From Apium graveolens (Eukaryota; Streptophyta; Magnoliopsida; Apiales; Apiaceae), in assembly GCF_009905375.1 (NCBI RefSeq), contig NC_133649.1, positions 228,174,999 through 228,238,998 on the forward strand: 64,000 nt of DNA, in the 5' to 3' direction. Of the stretch, positions 34,090 through 45,774 are shown piece after piece. The notes beneath the pieces were generated by a model. It was not told the origin of the DNA. It searched no databases and was given only the letters and a program-made list of their open reading frames with translations. Every line of letters starts with the position of its first letter. The stretch's first letter is position 1. The translations under genes were made by a program, and so were the position numbers.

Positions 34090-36930
34090 TCTTAAGATAT
34101 CTAATAATCTTGTTAATAGCTATAAGATTGGATTCTCTAGGATCCACTTGGAACCTTGTACTTTGGCATCTTGAGAACATTACATATTGTCTATTAGCAT
34201 TTTAGTAAAAGAGTGAGCTTGTCATACCTCTATAGCTTATCATTATACATGAGTTGCATTGATCAAGCTTTAGTGATTTCTGTTGGTAAGTAGTTTTGGA
34301 ATGTTCAGAATTTTCCAAATTTTGTATCTTCAAAAGATCCTTAACTTACTTGTATTGCCATCATTTTTTTGGTTTACTTGTGCTCCTAAAAGAATTATTC
34401 TTTTGGCTTGCTTGAGTTCCTAAAAGAATTATTCTAATGGCTTGCTTGAAGTTATTCCAAAAAGAATTGCAGCCTTTCCAACATGCTCCTCCATACCTAC
34501 TCTGCAATTACTTAGCAAATAATCTTGCACAAGTCTTTGTTAGTAGACCAACATATATCATTATCATTATATCACTGCACATATAAAACAATATGTTTGT
34601 GCCTAGTGGTAAGAGAGTTATTAATATGACGACTCTACTAGTTCATATTAAACTGTAACTTCAGCTAGAGTTCCATACCATGTCCTTGACGATTGCTTGA
34701 GTAGTATACTAGTTCATACCAACCTGAAGTGAGATTGTGAAGAAGAGATATGCATAGTCCAATAGATCTGCAACTGTAAAGTCCATGAACTGTGGTGCAT
34801 TGACTTCCTCTTTTGACTCACCAACCAGGAGTGCACTTGTACACATCTACTAGAGTCCAATTCCAAGTGTAATGTGCATCAGGTGCCTGATATGTCGTAA
34901 TATCCTCAAGTCTCGTCACTAGTGCTATCTGTCAGATACTGCCTCCTGATAATAACCTAGCATCCAATTTGGCCTTGTCCCTCGTAACAATGCCATTGTC
35001 ATCTAGTATTGACTTCTAGTTATCCTTGTACCAATTACAAGATTGTCATTTGGTTTTGGATACCAGCTTCCCTACAATCTGCTTGCTGACTGATTGAGTT
35101 CATCTTGTTTTGCAATCAGCCAATCAATCCGGATCTATCATAGCTTCTGTAACTTTCTTAGTTTCTTCTTCCGATAGAAAACTAGAGAAATAATCATTTG
35201 CACTCAGTATCCCTGCTAATCATTACTCCACCATCTAGATTACTTAAGAACTAGACTCTAGGAATAGACTTGACATCAAACCCTTTGTCTCAGTAGATTT
35301 ATTCTTGTTGTGTCCTCTGAATTTCAATGTGGTATTGTGTCTGACTAGTTGATCTTTCTATTGCTCCCCCTAAGCTGTTGCTGGGATTTCCTAAAAATCC
35401 TTATCCTTGCTGGCTGGCTTCATTGAAGTAATGAGTTGTGTATTATACTGCCATTCCACTGCTTGGATATGAATCATCAATACCATTAATTTCTCCTTTA
35501 ACAGCTTGGAGGATGGAGTTGTTGAACTGTGCACTTAGACTGTCTATCACCTTCTATTGATCAACCACAAATGCCCTGTAGGTTGTAGACTCCACTGGGT
35601 AGCCATGGAAAATATCCTAACTAGTCTTAGCTGTAAATGCCAAGTTCTTCAAACAACTAAATACATTTAAATGTTTGCTTTTGTACAACATTCTCTCCAA
35701 ACACTTTCAAGTTATCCAGTATTTGCTTCTGTTGGCCATTAACTCATTAGTGGTCTTCATATATACATCCCGATCAAGGCTTGATCTTACTTGTTGCAAA
35801 CTGTATTGACTGCTCCAGCCCTTTGGTATTTAGAAAGTCTTGATTAGCTTGACATTTCCCTTGTAGCTTTAAACAAGTCCCAATTCTTTCTTTGTACCAC
35901 TCCATTCTGACACGAAGCTCCCAGTGCTGAATATGTCTCAAAATACTCTTGATGTTACAGATATTAATAAGAAATGCTTCTTGAATTCAGTCCCATTATT
36001 TGACCACAAGATCATTTCTTTTACAGTTTCTTCCAGCTTGATCTTCTGATACGATTAATCACCATCCGTGATGTCTTGTCTTTAGAATGCAAGAACAACA
36101 ACTTTGTTTAATAAGAGTAGTCAACCCCCATCACTAAGGTATATCTTTTCTTTGATGTGATGTTGTCTTTGACTCCTCTTCCTGACATGCCTCACATTTA
36201 TCATCTTCTGACTTCCAGATGAGGCAGTCCTCTCACTAATCCCTTTCCATAAAAGAGTTCCTTGAGTTGATGTTCAAGGGTGAGAGCTTCTAATGCCACA
36301 TCTAAACTTTTATCAGATAAAGCTTTATAGTAGACACCATTGACTTCACCTTTCCTGATAGTCTAGCCACGAGCATATCCTTTCCTTACTCTAAGAAGAG
36401 CAAGCTTCTCAATCTTCCTGCTTCAGATGAGACACTAATCCTTCATTGAATTGACATTTTGTCCTTTGATGCAGAAATGTCTGATAAGAGGATTTGTGCC
36501 TTAATTCTCCAGCAAGGAGGTTGCTTCAAGTGTTATTAGTGACTCCAATGATTAGTTGTTACCAGTTATAGCAATTGTTGAGTCCATGATGACATTCCTT
36601 TATCTGTATAGCTTGTCCCGTGATGAAAACCATTATTGTCTTCTCCAAAGATTATTGACGGAATAGCTTTTGTCAATCATATTTGATTGTGAGGCTCTTT
36701 CTTTGATCATATGCCTTGAGTATGAATTACCAAGAATACATAATAATCAATTGACCTGTTATGTCCTGCACTCACAAATGGATTAACAGTTCTTGGTACC
36801 CAACTTATCAGTTTGGGTCCAGATGGATTAGAGATATTATTATAATCAGAGATAACAACATCTGTAACCTTATCATGATAATTCTTATCTTTGACTGACC
36901 ATTTTCTCCATTTTGATACCCTTGACAAAA
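34090..36930 (-). pseudogene. pol: Element D pol remnant (SIRE-type, minus strand)
   Basis: Badly decayed copia pol read right to left. 36707-36928 gives the end of gag/start of pol (GPKLISWVPRTV). Near 36190 is a CEACQ zinc-binding remnant of the GAG-pre-integrase domain. Near 35980 is an integrase piece reading NNGTEFK, where the family has DNGTEF. Near 34700 is RT (RTWYGTLAE), near 34540 (CARLFAKLLQSRY), and 34100-34280 matches the RT/RNase H border (SLLYL, then DPRESNLIA). It stops at 34090, where LTR E cuts in, so RNase H is missing here. Stops occur throughout. Confidence 0.7.
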
Positions 36931-39436
36931 CTGTCGCTAGGCTAGGGGAAAAATGGTTCCAACCTTACATAAGGAGGACTATCAGTCTTTGCCCTATTGT
37001 AATCCTAAGCATGCTTTACTATTATTAAGAAAGCATTGTGTCAAGAATGGCATTCATTTAGAAACATTACACATAAGAATTAAACAAGATAGACATGATA
37101 TGGAACAAAAAGAATTAGCAAATAAATCACTAATTCTATCTAGCCCAATCATGTTGATGTACCTCACCTAGCTATATCAATCCAATTGTAAACTAATACA
37201 TCTTAACAAATAATTCAGATCAAATGAATAAATCACATTGTAATAGGATATAGGAGATAAGCATAAACAAAGGTTTTATATGCTTGAAAAACATATACCT
37301 CACTAAAGCAGTTAATCATGTTCAACAAATATTCAAGGACATATAAGATCATCTAAAGTGACATGCACAAGTTTAACATCAATCCTAGTTATCAGAAAAA
37401 TAATCTAGTGAACTAGTTCAGCATTTTCTATGTGTGATGCTATCATGCTTGTGCGAGTGTTAAACATTTAAACACTATGATCTTATCATGCATTGAATAT
37501 TGAGAGCAAAGTATTGCAGTGGTTCACGAATTTGAAACCTGAGATATGTGAGTTGGACCATCTTCAGAGATTGCTATGAAAGCAAGATATTCACTATTCT
37601 CATCATCTGATCCATCCCAACTCTTTCCCGTGCACTATAAGTTTTGACTGGATGCTTCCCTAAGAAAAGATTCCACCTTTGTCTCAACTCTTTAACCGAT
37701 TCCCTACTCATCCTTGTTTGTCAAGCTTCTTGTTTTGTTGTAGCAAAACCCCTGATAGTTACTTGACACATATTGCTTGTCAAACCTGTAGCTATCAAAT
37801 ATTGTTTATGCCCCAGCCTCAGTCTGTAACCACCTCTTGAACTGAATCTGTAGGAATCTCCGCTTCAGAATAGATAGGCTTGATCCTTGGATATAGCATA
37901 TGTATTCCTTGTGAATCTGATACGACCAAACTTCCCTGACATGTGAAACACTACCCTGACGTCCAGTCCCTCAAGTACTTCTACCTGAGCTTCTTATGAT
38001 TCAGCTATTAGTAACTCTTACATTCTGTCTTGAGGTTCCAACTATACTGCATGTAACTGAGATGTTTGTTTGTCCCCACTATTCTCTCTGACCTCCACAA
38101 TTCCTTCCTGTATGATCTCATTGATTCCCGGATAAATATAGCATTGGTACAAAACACTGTGTGACTGTATAATCTGAAATCATAGACTTGTCTTAAAATC
38201 TCTGAGAAAAATTATACCCGTAGAAATTTCATTCAATTCCTGCGTCTGAAAACCCAGTGGTATCGTATGGAGTAAGCCTTTGAGGAAGTTCCACAATTTT
38301 CTTCTGTAGGTCTTGAAATCAGTTCCATTGGAGTAAGAAAACCATTTTCCGTCTGAATAGCACCTGGTCTTCGTTTTCTTCGAAAGATTAAAATCATCTT
38401 TAACGGCCCGGAGGAATCCTGAGTCTAACAATATTTGAGTACCCTTAATTTAATATTTAAGAGAAATTTAAATTTCCAATATTTTTAATTTTCTTAGAAA
38501 ATAAATTAATCAAAAATAAATATTTACGTTAAATCTAATTTTCAAGAATTTTGAATTTTCTTAAAAATTAAATAAAATATAAATTATTATTTAAGAAAAA
38601 ATTAAATTTAAGATTTTAAATTTTATGGAAAAATAAATAAACCAGAAATAATTATTAAGGGGTTACAGAATTGTTAAGTGCTATCTCCCCTAGCGACTAG
38701 TGCATTCCTGTATAACTCCTATGGCGACTGCGCCGTTGTGTGGCGACCAAAGTAATATTAACAGCGATGCAATCGTGTCTATGGCGATCAGGACGACATG
38801 TTTGATTATTTTTTTTTGTGGCGATTAGTAGAGTGCAAGGACAAAACAAACAAAAAAACTCATCTGTGGCGACCTGTTTTACTTCTGTGTGCCGCCTTTT
38901 TTTTATTCAATTGATACCAGACAATCCTCTGCGTGTTAACCTCCTGCGGCGACCAGGGGGCAGTAGAGCAATTACTCTCCGTGCGTGTGTAGGCAGAAAT
39001 AAAAACCTCCTTCCGCCTTTAATCCCGCGCGTGTAACAGGAGGCTAGCTCTATTATCTTTCGTGCGTGTTATTCCTGCAGCATGCACAACACCAATGTCT
39101 GCTTCCGAGGCTGCCAAACTTAACAGATGATTTGTTTTGTTTGTAAACAAGGAAATGGAAGCTTAAAACCAAACCAAGTCCTGGATTCACAAATTGGCAG
39201 CTATAAATAAAATAAATTCAAACTAATTTTTTTTTATTTACTAAATTTAAGTAGGAAATTAATTTAGTTAGATTTATAAAATAAATTTATTTAAATTAAG
39301 TTTATACAATAAACTTATTTAAAATAAATTTATAAAATAAATTTTCTAAATCAAATTTACAAAATAAATTTATGTAAATGAAAAATTAATAAAATGAATT
39401 AATTTTAATGATCCTGATTTGTGTATCAATCAGTCA
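36931..39436 (-). pseudogene. Element D gag and leader region, decayed
   Basis: By position between primer site and pol this should be leader plus gag. I see no intact zinc knuckle. The best frame is 83 codons (38180-38431, minus) without a domain I recognise. 38440-38660 and 39200-39420 are A/T-rich with repeated AAATAAATTTAT-type words. 38695-38960 holds the TGGCGACC words of lineage D. 36953-37171 (+) is an incidental frame. Confidence 0.45.
38690..38960. repeat. D-lineage motif cluster (TGTGGCGACCA) in leader
   Basis: At least seven words: GCGACTAG, ATGGCGACTG, TGTGGCGACCA, ATGGCGATCAG, TGTGGCGATTAG, TGTGGCGACCTG and TGCGGCGACCAG. The same word recurs in LTR D at 40048-40196. Confidence 0.85.
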
Positions 39437-39448
39437 GCTCTGATACCA
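39437..39448 (-). promoter_or_regulatory. Primer-binding site of element D
   Basis: Minus strand TGGTATCAGAGC (initiator-Met tRNA type), 2 bp from the LTR edge at 39451. It shows D is on the minus strand. Confidence 0.9.
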
Positions 39449-39463
39449 ATTGTTAGGTCCCGA

Positions 39464-39495
39464 ATTATCGTAAAAGGGGGGTTGAATACGATAAT
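39464..39495 (-). promoter_or_regulatory. LTR-terminal hairpin of D
   Basis: ATTATCGTA pairs with TACGATAAT around AAAGGGGGGTTGAA (plus strand), 13 bp from the LTR end. The loop is as in A, B, C and J. The stem sequence is unique to D. Confidence 0.8.
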
Positions 39496-40047
39496 CACTA
39501 ATTTAAAAATTCTTTCGAATCTTTAGCGGATAAAAGATTTAGTGCTCGGTTAGTGGTTCCGTGTTCTTGAGAGAAATATTGTTTGGGAATATAAAACGAG
39601 AAACACAAGATATTCGGGGAAGTACATATTCATATATAAATCCGCAAGGGGTGTTGCTACACTCCGGTAAATAAATTAACCGGCTACAATCTAAGAACAA
39701 TAAATTCCTAGCTACTAAAAGATTTACAAATCAAATCCTATACAAGCTTTTATTTGTCTAGAGATTTAATTACCGGGTAACGATTATAATGCCCCTATGG
39801 ATATACAAGAGTTAAATCAGGCATTATAACGTTACTCCAGTGAGAAGTTAAACGGATATTCAAGGTGCCGGAGCTTCTCTATAAATCTTTGCTTCTTATT
39901 TTATCAGCTCTCTTTTTGTTGGAGAAGAAGATAAACAGAACTGCTCTTCTGATCTGCTGCTTGTGTAGACTTATATCAAATAAATTATGTGGCTGAAATT
40001 GAACCACACAAATAATTGATTGTACAATAAATTGTGGCTAAGGATTC

Positions 40048-40196
40048 TGTGGCGACCAAGTACATTTGTTCAGTGGTGACCAAGAGATACAGGAGGGAGT
40101 AGTTTTGCTCTGTGGCGACAGGTATACTACTAATACATATATATATATGTACTTAGTAAACTAAAACAACCTTGATTACATTCTGTGGCGACCAGG
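40048..40196. repeat. D-lineage motif words in LTR D
   Basis: CTGTGGCGACCAAG, AGTGGTGACCAAG, CTGTGGCGACAGG and CTGTGGCGACCAGG, spaced 25-80 bp. Confidence 0.85.
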
Positions 40197-41254
40197 GAAA
40201 TGCCACCCGTGGTTTCCTTTTTTTCCTTTCATTATTTTTTTTGTTTTGTTTTGTTTTTCCTTTTTTTTTGTTTCCTTTTTCTTTTTATTTTTCTTTTGTT
40301 TTTGTTTTTCTTTTCTTTCTTTCTTTTTCTTTTTTTTTCTTTTTTTTCTTTTCTTTTAGTTTTCTTTTCTTTTTCTTTTTAAGTTTAAATTATAACTAAA
40401 TTAATTTATAAAATAAACTTAAATATAACTTATATAAATAAACTAATTTAGATTTATAAAATAAACTTATTAAAAGTTTATAAGATAAATCATTTTAAGA
40501 TTATTAAATAAATTATATTAAAGTCCATTAAATAAATTTATTTAATATAAAAATTAAACTTTGAGTTCCGCCAGTCCTACGAGCCGCTTAGCTGTATACC
40601 ATGTGCACCTCTTCTCGTACTTTAACGGATAAACGTTCAACCCAAATACGTTCCTCAACTTAACAATTTTTCTATAAATAATACCCAGATTCCTTTCACG
40701 AGTTGTTGACGCCTAGTGGAACTGGTCTGGTCCACAGACGACTAACCCCGATTCAGGTCTTCGTATTATAGACTTGATTACATTGTTAAGCTTGCAACAA
40801 CTTTATTTCTTCAGACACCGACTGTCAATAAATAACTGTACTTTTACTGGAATCCTTTTTGGTACTTTAGACAACGTCTTCATTAACCTCTGTCTATACC
40901 TTGTCTTTAATTCTTCAGATTTCTATGCTTCGAACACTGTCTATCTTCAATCAATGCCAATACACTGAAATCTTCCGGTAGCACTTGTATACTGAATCTT
41001 CAACATTTCTGAAACCCTGAAAATCTTTAACATTTGTTCTTCACTGAGGCATGATCATATTAATGAACTTCTTTCAGTGACCTGTAGACAGACTTCAGGC
41101 CTTCTTCTAATCTTTTGATTCTTTGTATTTTCCTTGTCTTCATTCTTACTGATTTCTTGTGTAGACGTAGTATTATTAACCTGTCCTGTTCTAGTGTTGT
41201 TATCATGTTGAGTTCTCACGTAACTGTTCATACAGCTACACAGTCTCACCAACA

Positions 41255-41421
41255 ATAAGTGCAATTGCCATTACTGAAAATCCAGTACAGCACTAAAAAA
41301 CAAAGCACATAGACATCAAGTACCACTTCATTAGGGAACATGTAATGAATAGTACTGTGGAACTTTATTTTGTTCCAAGTGAGAAGCAACTTGCAGATAT
41401 ATTTACCAAGCCACTTGATGA
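41255..41421 (+). pseudogene. pol: Element B pol fragment: RNase H
   Basis: Translates to the copia RNase H end ([11 protein letters not shown], a stop, [38 protein letters not shown]). Left edge is the D insertion, right edge the S solo LTR. The frame continues after S at 44442 with [16 protein letters not shown]. The rest of pol, gag and the 5' LTR of B are displaced beyond D and are not seen. Confidence 0.9.
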
Positions 41422-44400
41422 TATAATGACTCGTATATTTTTATTATTTTTTAAATGTGAAATCATTGAATTTATGTACATGGGTTATATCAGCTGGATA
41501 TTATTTTGTTATTAATTATGTGTGATCGTTGGTGTTCGAGGATCATTTGTGTAATTCGTTGTGGAGCTGTGTTGTTTTGTTTTTATATTTAAAGGTGATT
41601 TTATCAAGATTTATTTCCATAAATATTTGGGTTATCTCTAAATCATTTTTATGGCTTCATAATTTTATTTATTATTTTTAGGAGTTTATAAAATTTAGAA
41701 ATCAATATGTTATTAATTATTTATCTTTAAATGATTTTCTAATTGCATTTAATTATAAAATCAGTATTTAATTCCAGAATTCTTCAAAAATTCTGAAATT
41801 CATATTTTATTAAGTTTGGAATATTTCGAGAATTTTAAAATTATTTCGGAAATTTTTCAGCTTTTATTTACCCGCATGTCTGTTCGTTAATTTGTAAAAT
41901 GAGGGTTTGGAGTGCATACCAAAACGTGATTTAAAATTTTTTGTGTATTGTCAGTTGTAATTATTTTAGGAATTTTAAAATTTATTAGTAATTATTTCGA
42001 TTTGTTTTATTCGCAGAAGGTATCGTTAAATTAAGAACTCGGTGACAGGATCGGTAATATCGTATTAAAATAAATAAAATCCCCAAAATTCTATCCCTCC
42101 TCTCTTCCTTATCCCTCCAGCCTTCCTCTCTCTCCTTGAATCTCTCTTGGGCGACTTCTCTCCCTTCCCTTTCTGACTCTCTCTCTCTCTCAAAATCCTC
42201 CCCTTTAATATCTCTGTGTTCTTTCAATTTTTCTCTCGTTCTTTCGCTTCATCTTCCCTCTCTCTTCGCCTGATTCCGTCCCGGTTGTGGTAAGTCCGTC
42301 GCCGGACTTTTGATTCCGGCCACTCCTGTTATCATTCCGGTCCGTTTCTTTCTGGTCATGGTTGTGCGTACATGTACTTGTATGTATATGTGCGTGCTTG
42401 TGCCTAGTGTTGCCTGTTCTGTTTCCTTACCGGTTGCCGCTGTCCTAACTCCGGCGAGGTGACCCCCCTTCCCATGTTTTGCAGCACGTAGGCGCGTATT
42501 GTTGCTCATGTAGTTTTATTTGATTCCTTGCTTGATTTTTCATTTATTAATTCTTGCAGAAAATAAATATACATATTAATTGATTGCGATTCGAGAAATA
42601 AAATTTTTTGGTGCGGGAATTATAATAATTAATCGGTGAGATTTACGTAGGATGTACGACATGATCGGAAACCCGTAAATTTTACCACCGTCGGCGATGA
42701 GCCTCGGCGAGCCGACGATGGGCTATGATGAGTATTTTTGAGTCCTACGAGTTAAAATATAAAATTCGAATATTTAATAATTATATTTGAAATGGTGTTT
42801 GGGAATTTGCGAATGTTGGTTGTTGTTGTGGTTGTGGTAATTGATTTGGTTTGACATCGATTGTTCGACGGGATAGTCCGCTAAATAAAGGAGGTGCTGT
42901 CCGATTTCCGGAAAATCAAATTACGGAAATACGGGGGCGTATTCAATAATTATCGGGACGTCGAGCGATTATATGTAAATATTTCATGCGAACCTGATTG
43001 TATGTTGTGGTGGAATATTTTGCCAAAAACAATAACCCTAATTTCGTAAAAGGACAAGTATATTAATTTTCTGAAAATGAACACTGAACCGACTTTCGAG
43101 GACATGAACCCTAATTGATACGTGTATTATAATACTGAAATGTTACGAGTCAGGTTTTGTTATCGTACAGGTAGACTGTTAGAGAGGATAAGTCAAGTAT
43201 ATTCAGACATCTAATTTAGGGTATTTCGGTTCCCTTAGGTTCCAGTCAAAATCCCTAGCATCTCGGTCGGTGCAAAACTAGCCAGTAATAGTTGTTAAAG
43301 GGTATCGAGGCAAGTACCCCTGACCATATCTTTATGGTTCAGTAATATATAAATAATTGTTGATTTAAATTACGTACTGGAACAGAACTTTTTAAGTTAC
43401 GTATCCCCTATGACTCAAATTGATTTTTTAACTGATGTTTTGGGGGAAAAGTAACTTTTGAAAATACTTATCTCTAAGTTTTGAATAAAAAAATGTTTTG
43501 GAAAGTGTGTTGTGATAGAATTGCTTTGAAAAGAGATAGGTAAGTGATTTGAAAAACTGGATAAAGTTGATCAGATAATTGGATGAGCGTACGCAAGGGC
43601 CCGTAACGGCCAAGAAGATAGTATAAGCGGCAAAGTGGTTGTGCACCCTATTTTAACCACCACCCCAGCGTGACATGGACCTAGCTAGTCTCTGAGTTCC
43701 GGAACAAGTTTCATGGGATGGAAGATGGAGACGTCCTATGGAGATAGCTTGATCAGCTGTCTCACTAGGGATCATCCAATACATTCATATCTGAGCAAGA
43801 TTTTGTGGTTCCCGTAACGGAACAAATGATTTTGGGTCCCCGTAAGAGGAAAAATGGTTTTATGGTTCCTGTAATGGAACGGATGATTTGGAAATGAAAA
43901 TAGCATGCTAAAATTGAACTCAAGTATTTACACAGCACAAATAATGAGTTATTTTATAGATCATGCTAGTTATTGATATCCAGTTTTCACCTACTTTACT
44001 TGTTTTCTATAAACGAGTTATGATTAATGTTCCTACAATTGTTTATTATAAACTGTTTTGATTATTTTTCATATAGTGGTACTGCTGAGCGATTGATCGC
44101 TCACTCTTGCAAATATTTTGTACATTCTCAAATTACAGATGGCTAGGAGATTGTGCAGTCATAGGAAGGGCCAGTTTCCAGTTCCTCATGTGTTGAGCTC
44201 CTCTGAGTGTGTTGTGTCGGACCAAGTGTGGTCTGTGAGTTGTTGTTGAAAGTTAGAAATGTCATGTTGTTTTAAATAAGTTGGTTTGTAATAAGTGTAT
44301 AACCTAAATTATGCTTGAACCTGGAAAAGATCTTGTGAATGGGTTGTTTATAATAAAAGTGAGTTGAATATATTATATTTGTAGTTTGATATTGTTAGTG

Positions 44401-44436
44401 ACGTCAACTCTAAACCCCGGGTTTGAGGCCGTCACA
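41422..44436 (+). mobile_element. Solo gypsy LTR S inside element B (3015 bp)
   Basis: Flanked by GATGA on both sides (41417-41421 and 44437-44441), exactly interrupting the B RNase H frame. It starts TATAATGACTCG and ends GGCCGTCACA. The expected TG start appears mutated to TA, and TATAATGAC/GTCACA are otherwise like gypsy LTR ends. No internal region, so it is a solo LTR. It belongs to another gypsy family than H/E/F. Contents: A/T-rich left half, a CT-rich stretch at 42080-42260, and a small basic ORF at 44139. The minus-strand frames at 41985-42509 look like shadows of the CT-rich stretch. Confidence 0.88.
44139..44249 (+). CDS. Small basic ORF in solo LTR S (36 aa)
   Basis: ATG directly after a pyrimidine-rich run and CAG (GCTCACTCTTGC...TTACAG). 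The peptide starts MARRLCSHRKGQFPVPHV. It shares the MAR start and the RK...(F/L)PV..V spacing with the 7015 and 28683 frames although S is a different LTR family. Function and translation are unknown. Confidence 0.25.
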   Translation: MARRLCSHRKGQFPVPHVLSSSECVVSDQVWSVSCC

Positions 44437-44493
44437 GATGAATCCATCTTCACTAGGTTGGTAAGTGAGTTAGGTATGCTTAATTATTCTTAA
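44437..44493 (+). pseudogene. pol: Element B pol C-terminus
   Basis: Last codons of pol after the GATGA TSD ([19 protein letters not shown] at 44491). They match the last residues of A pol at 18890-18935. Confidence 0.9.
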
Positions 44494-45018
44494 ATCATTT
44501 TTGATAATTTTGCAAGTTGAAATGCAGCCAGAAACTTAATTGATTCTTCTGTTTTGGATGAAAATTTGGCTAAGTCCAAATCTACATCGCGACGGATGTT
44601 CGTTATCCATCAAGTTTAATCATCCGTCGAAATAGGATAGCTTGGTAAAAATCAATTTTTTCTGGATTATTTTAAACCCAACGGATAATTGCTTTATTCT
44701 CATCCGTTGAATTGTCTACATCTTAGTCATTAGAATACTGAACATTATCAATCGGATTTACTTACAGTCTATAAGTATATCATGACGGATAATTGACATA
44801 ATTTTTATAATTTATTTTATTTTTAAACTGCTATTTTGGCTAATTTTCATTGGGTCTTTAATTTTTACCTTTAATTTTTTTATCCCATTTTATCTGAGAA
44901 TATATAAAAGGCTAATTTCAAATTTATTCTAGCTTTTATCTTTCTCTATTACAATTAACTGCTTTCTTCTTCCGCGAAGCAAAATCCTCTTTCGTTCTCC
45001 AATTTTCCTTGCTTAACA
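44494..45018 (+). promoter_or_regulatory. pol-ORF3 spacer of B with motif words and TATA box
   Basis: Mixed motif words at 44585-44710: CGACGGATG, ATCCATCAA, ATCCGTCGA, CAACGGAT and ATCCGTTGA, plus GACGGAT near 44784. TATATAAAAG at 44901-44910 is followed by a CT-rich leader, and the ORF3 ATG is at 45019. Same layout as the spacer of A. Confidence 0.6.
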
Positions 45019-45075
45019 ATGGCACCAGTAGTCAAGATCAGGTCTCAATTAGGACTCATTTAAGAGAAGAACAAC

Positions 45076-45636
45076 TGTTAGTTCACACAACACTATAGAA
45101 GGGGGTTAAATATAGTGTTTATACAATCAAATCGATTTCGAACTCAAGTATGTAACATTAATCAAGTATATTCAATATAATAAACTCTGTTACAAAGTAG
45201 GTTAAACTACTCTCTCAGTGATGAACAATATCACTCTGCTAGGTTACAATGTATAATCTTTCTCGTGAATGAAAACACATATAGTGTAAACCCTAAGCTG
45301 TGTTTATATAGTACACGGTTACAAGATATCTTCTAATTGATATGGAATATAATTTTGTCTCCTAAAATATATCAATCATATATTATCTTCTACAAGTCTT
45401 CTAGTCTTCTAACTCTTCATGCATATCTTCTATTGTTTTAGTCACGATCTTTTCCTGTAAATCAGCTGCATTCCTTATCTGAAGTATCCGCACTTAAATC
45501 CTGGTATAAATCCTGACGGCCTTAAGTTCTGATATAAGTTCTGACTTCAGTAAGTTCTGATTTCCAGTAAGTCCTGATATTACGTTCTGAAACTAAACAC
45601 AACAGATTAGACATGACATCTCAAATATATCTAACA
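45076..45636 (-). mobile_element. 3' LTR of element C (561 bp)
   Basis: Plus orientation TGTTAGTTCACACAAC to AATATATCTAACA. Followed on the right by ATCTCCCCCAACTTG, the reverse of a polypurine tract (45637-45651). Contains C-type words at 45496-45590 and the terminal hairpin at 45091-45117. Confidence 0.95.
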
Positions 45637-45651
45637 ATCTCCCCCAACTTG
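45637..45651 (-). promoter_or_regulatory. Polypurine tract of element C
   Basis: Minus strand reads CAAGTTGGGGGAGAT next to the 3' LTR, as in A (AAATAGGGGGAGAT) and B (TTGGGGGAGAT). Confidence 0.9.
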
Positions 45652-45774
45652 TAAATTATGAAAAATATACAAGTTAATAGATTTGATGATGTCAAAAACA
45701 TTTAAGTACAGATGCAATGAGAGTTTATTTAGACAACTAACTACAACTTACAGTCCTTGTATCTTTTACCAATT

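Larger units (their letters stand above)
39451..41254 (-). mobile_element. 5' LTR of element D (1804 bp)
   Basis: Plus orientation TGTTAGGTCCCGAATT to CTCACCAACA, flanked on the right by ATAAG inside RNase H of element B, so D inserted into B. It contains the terminal hairpin 39464-39495, D-type motif words at 40048-40196, a 165-bp pyrimidine tract at 40218-40382 and an A/T-rich block 40383-40560. The open frames in the pyrimidine tract are composition artefacts. Confidence 0.8.

Noticed and set aside
40172..40399. Two overlapping Phe/Leu-rich open frames
   Set aside because: They come from a T/C-only tract in LTR D; any frame of such DNA is open. No start context, no conserved motif.
42249..42509. 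Minus-strand 86-codon frame and 41985-42227 frame rich in Glu/Arg
   Set aside because: Antisense of a CT-rich stretch in solo LTR S; composition explains the open frame.
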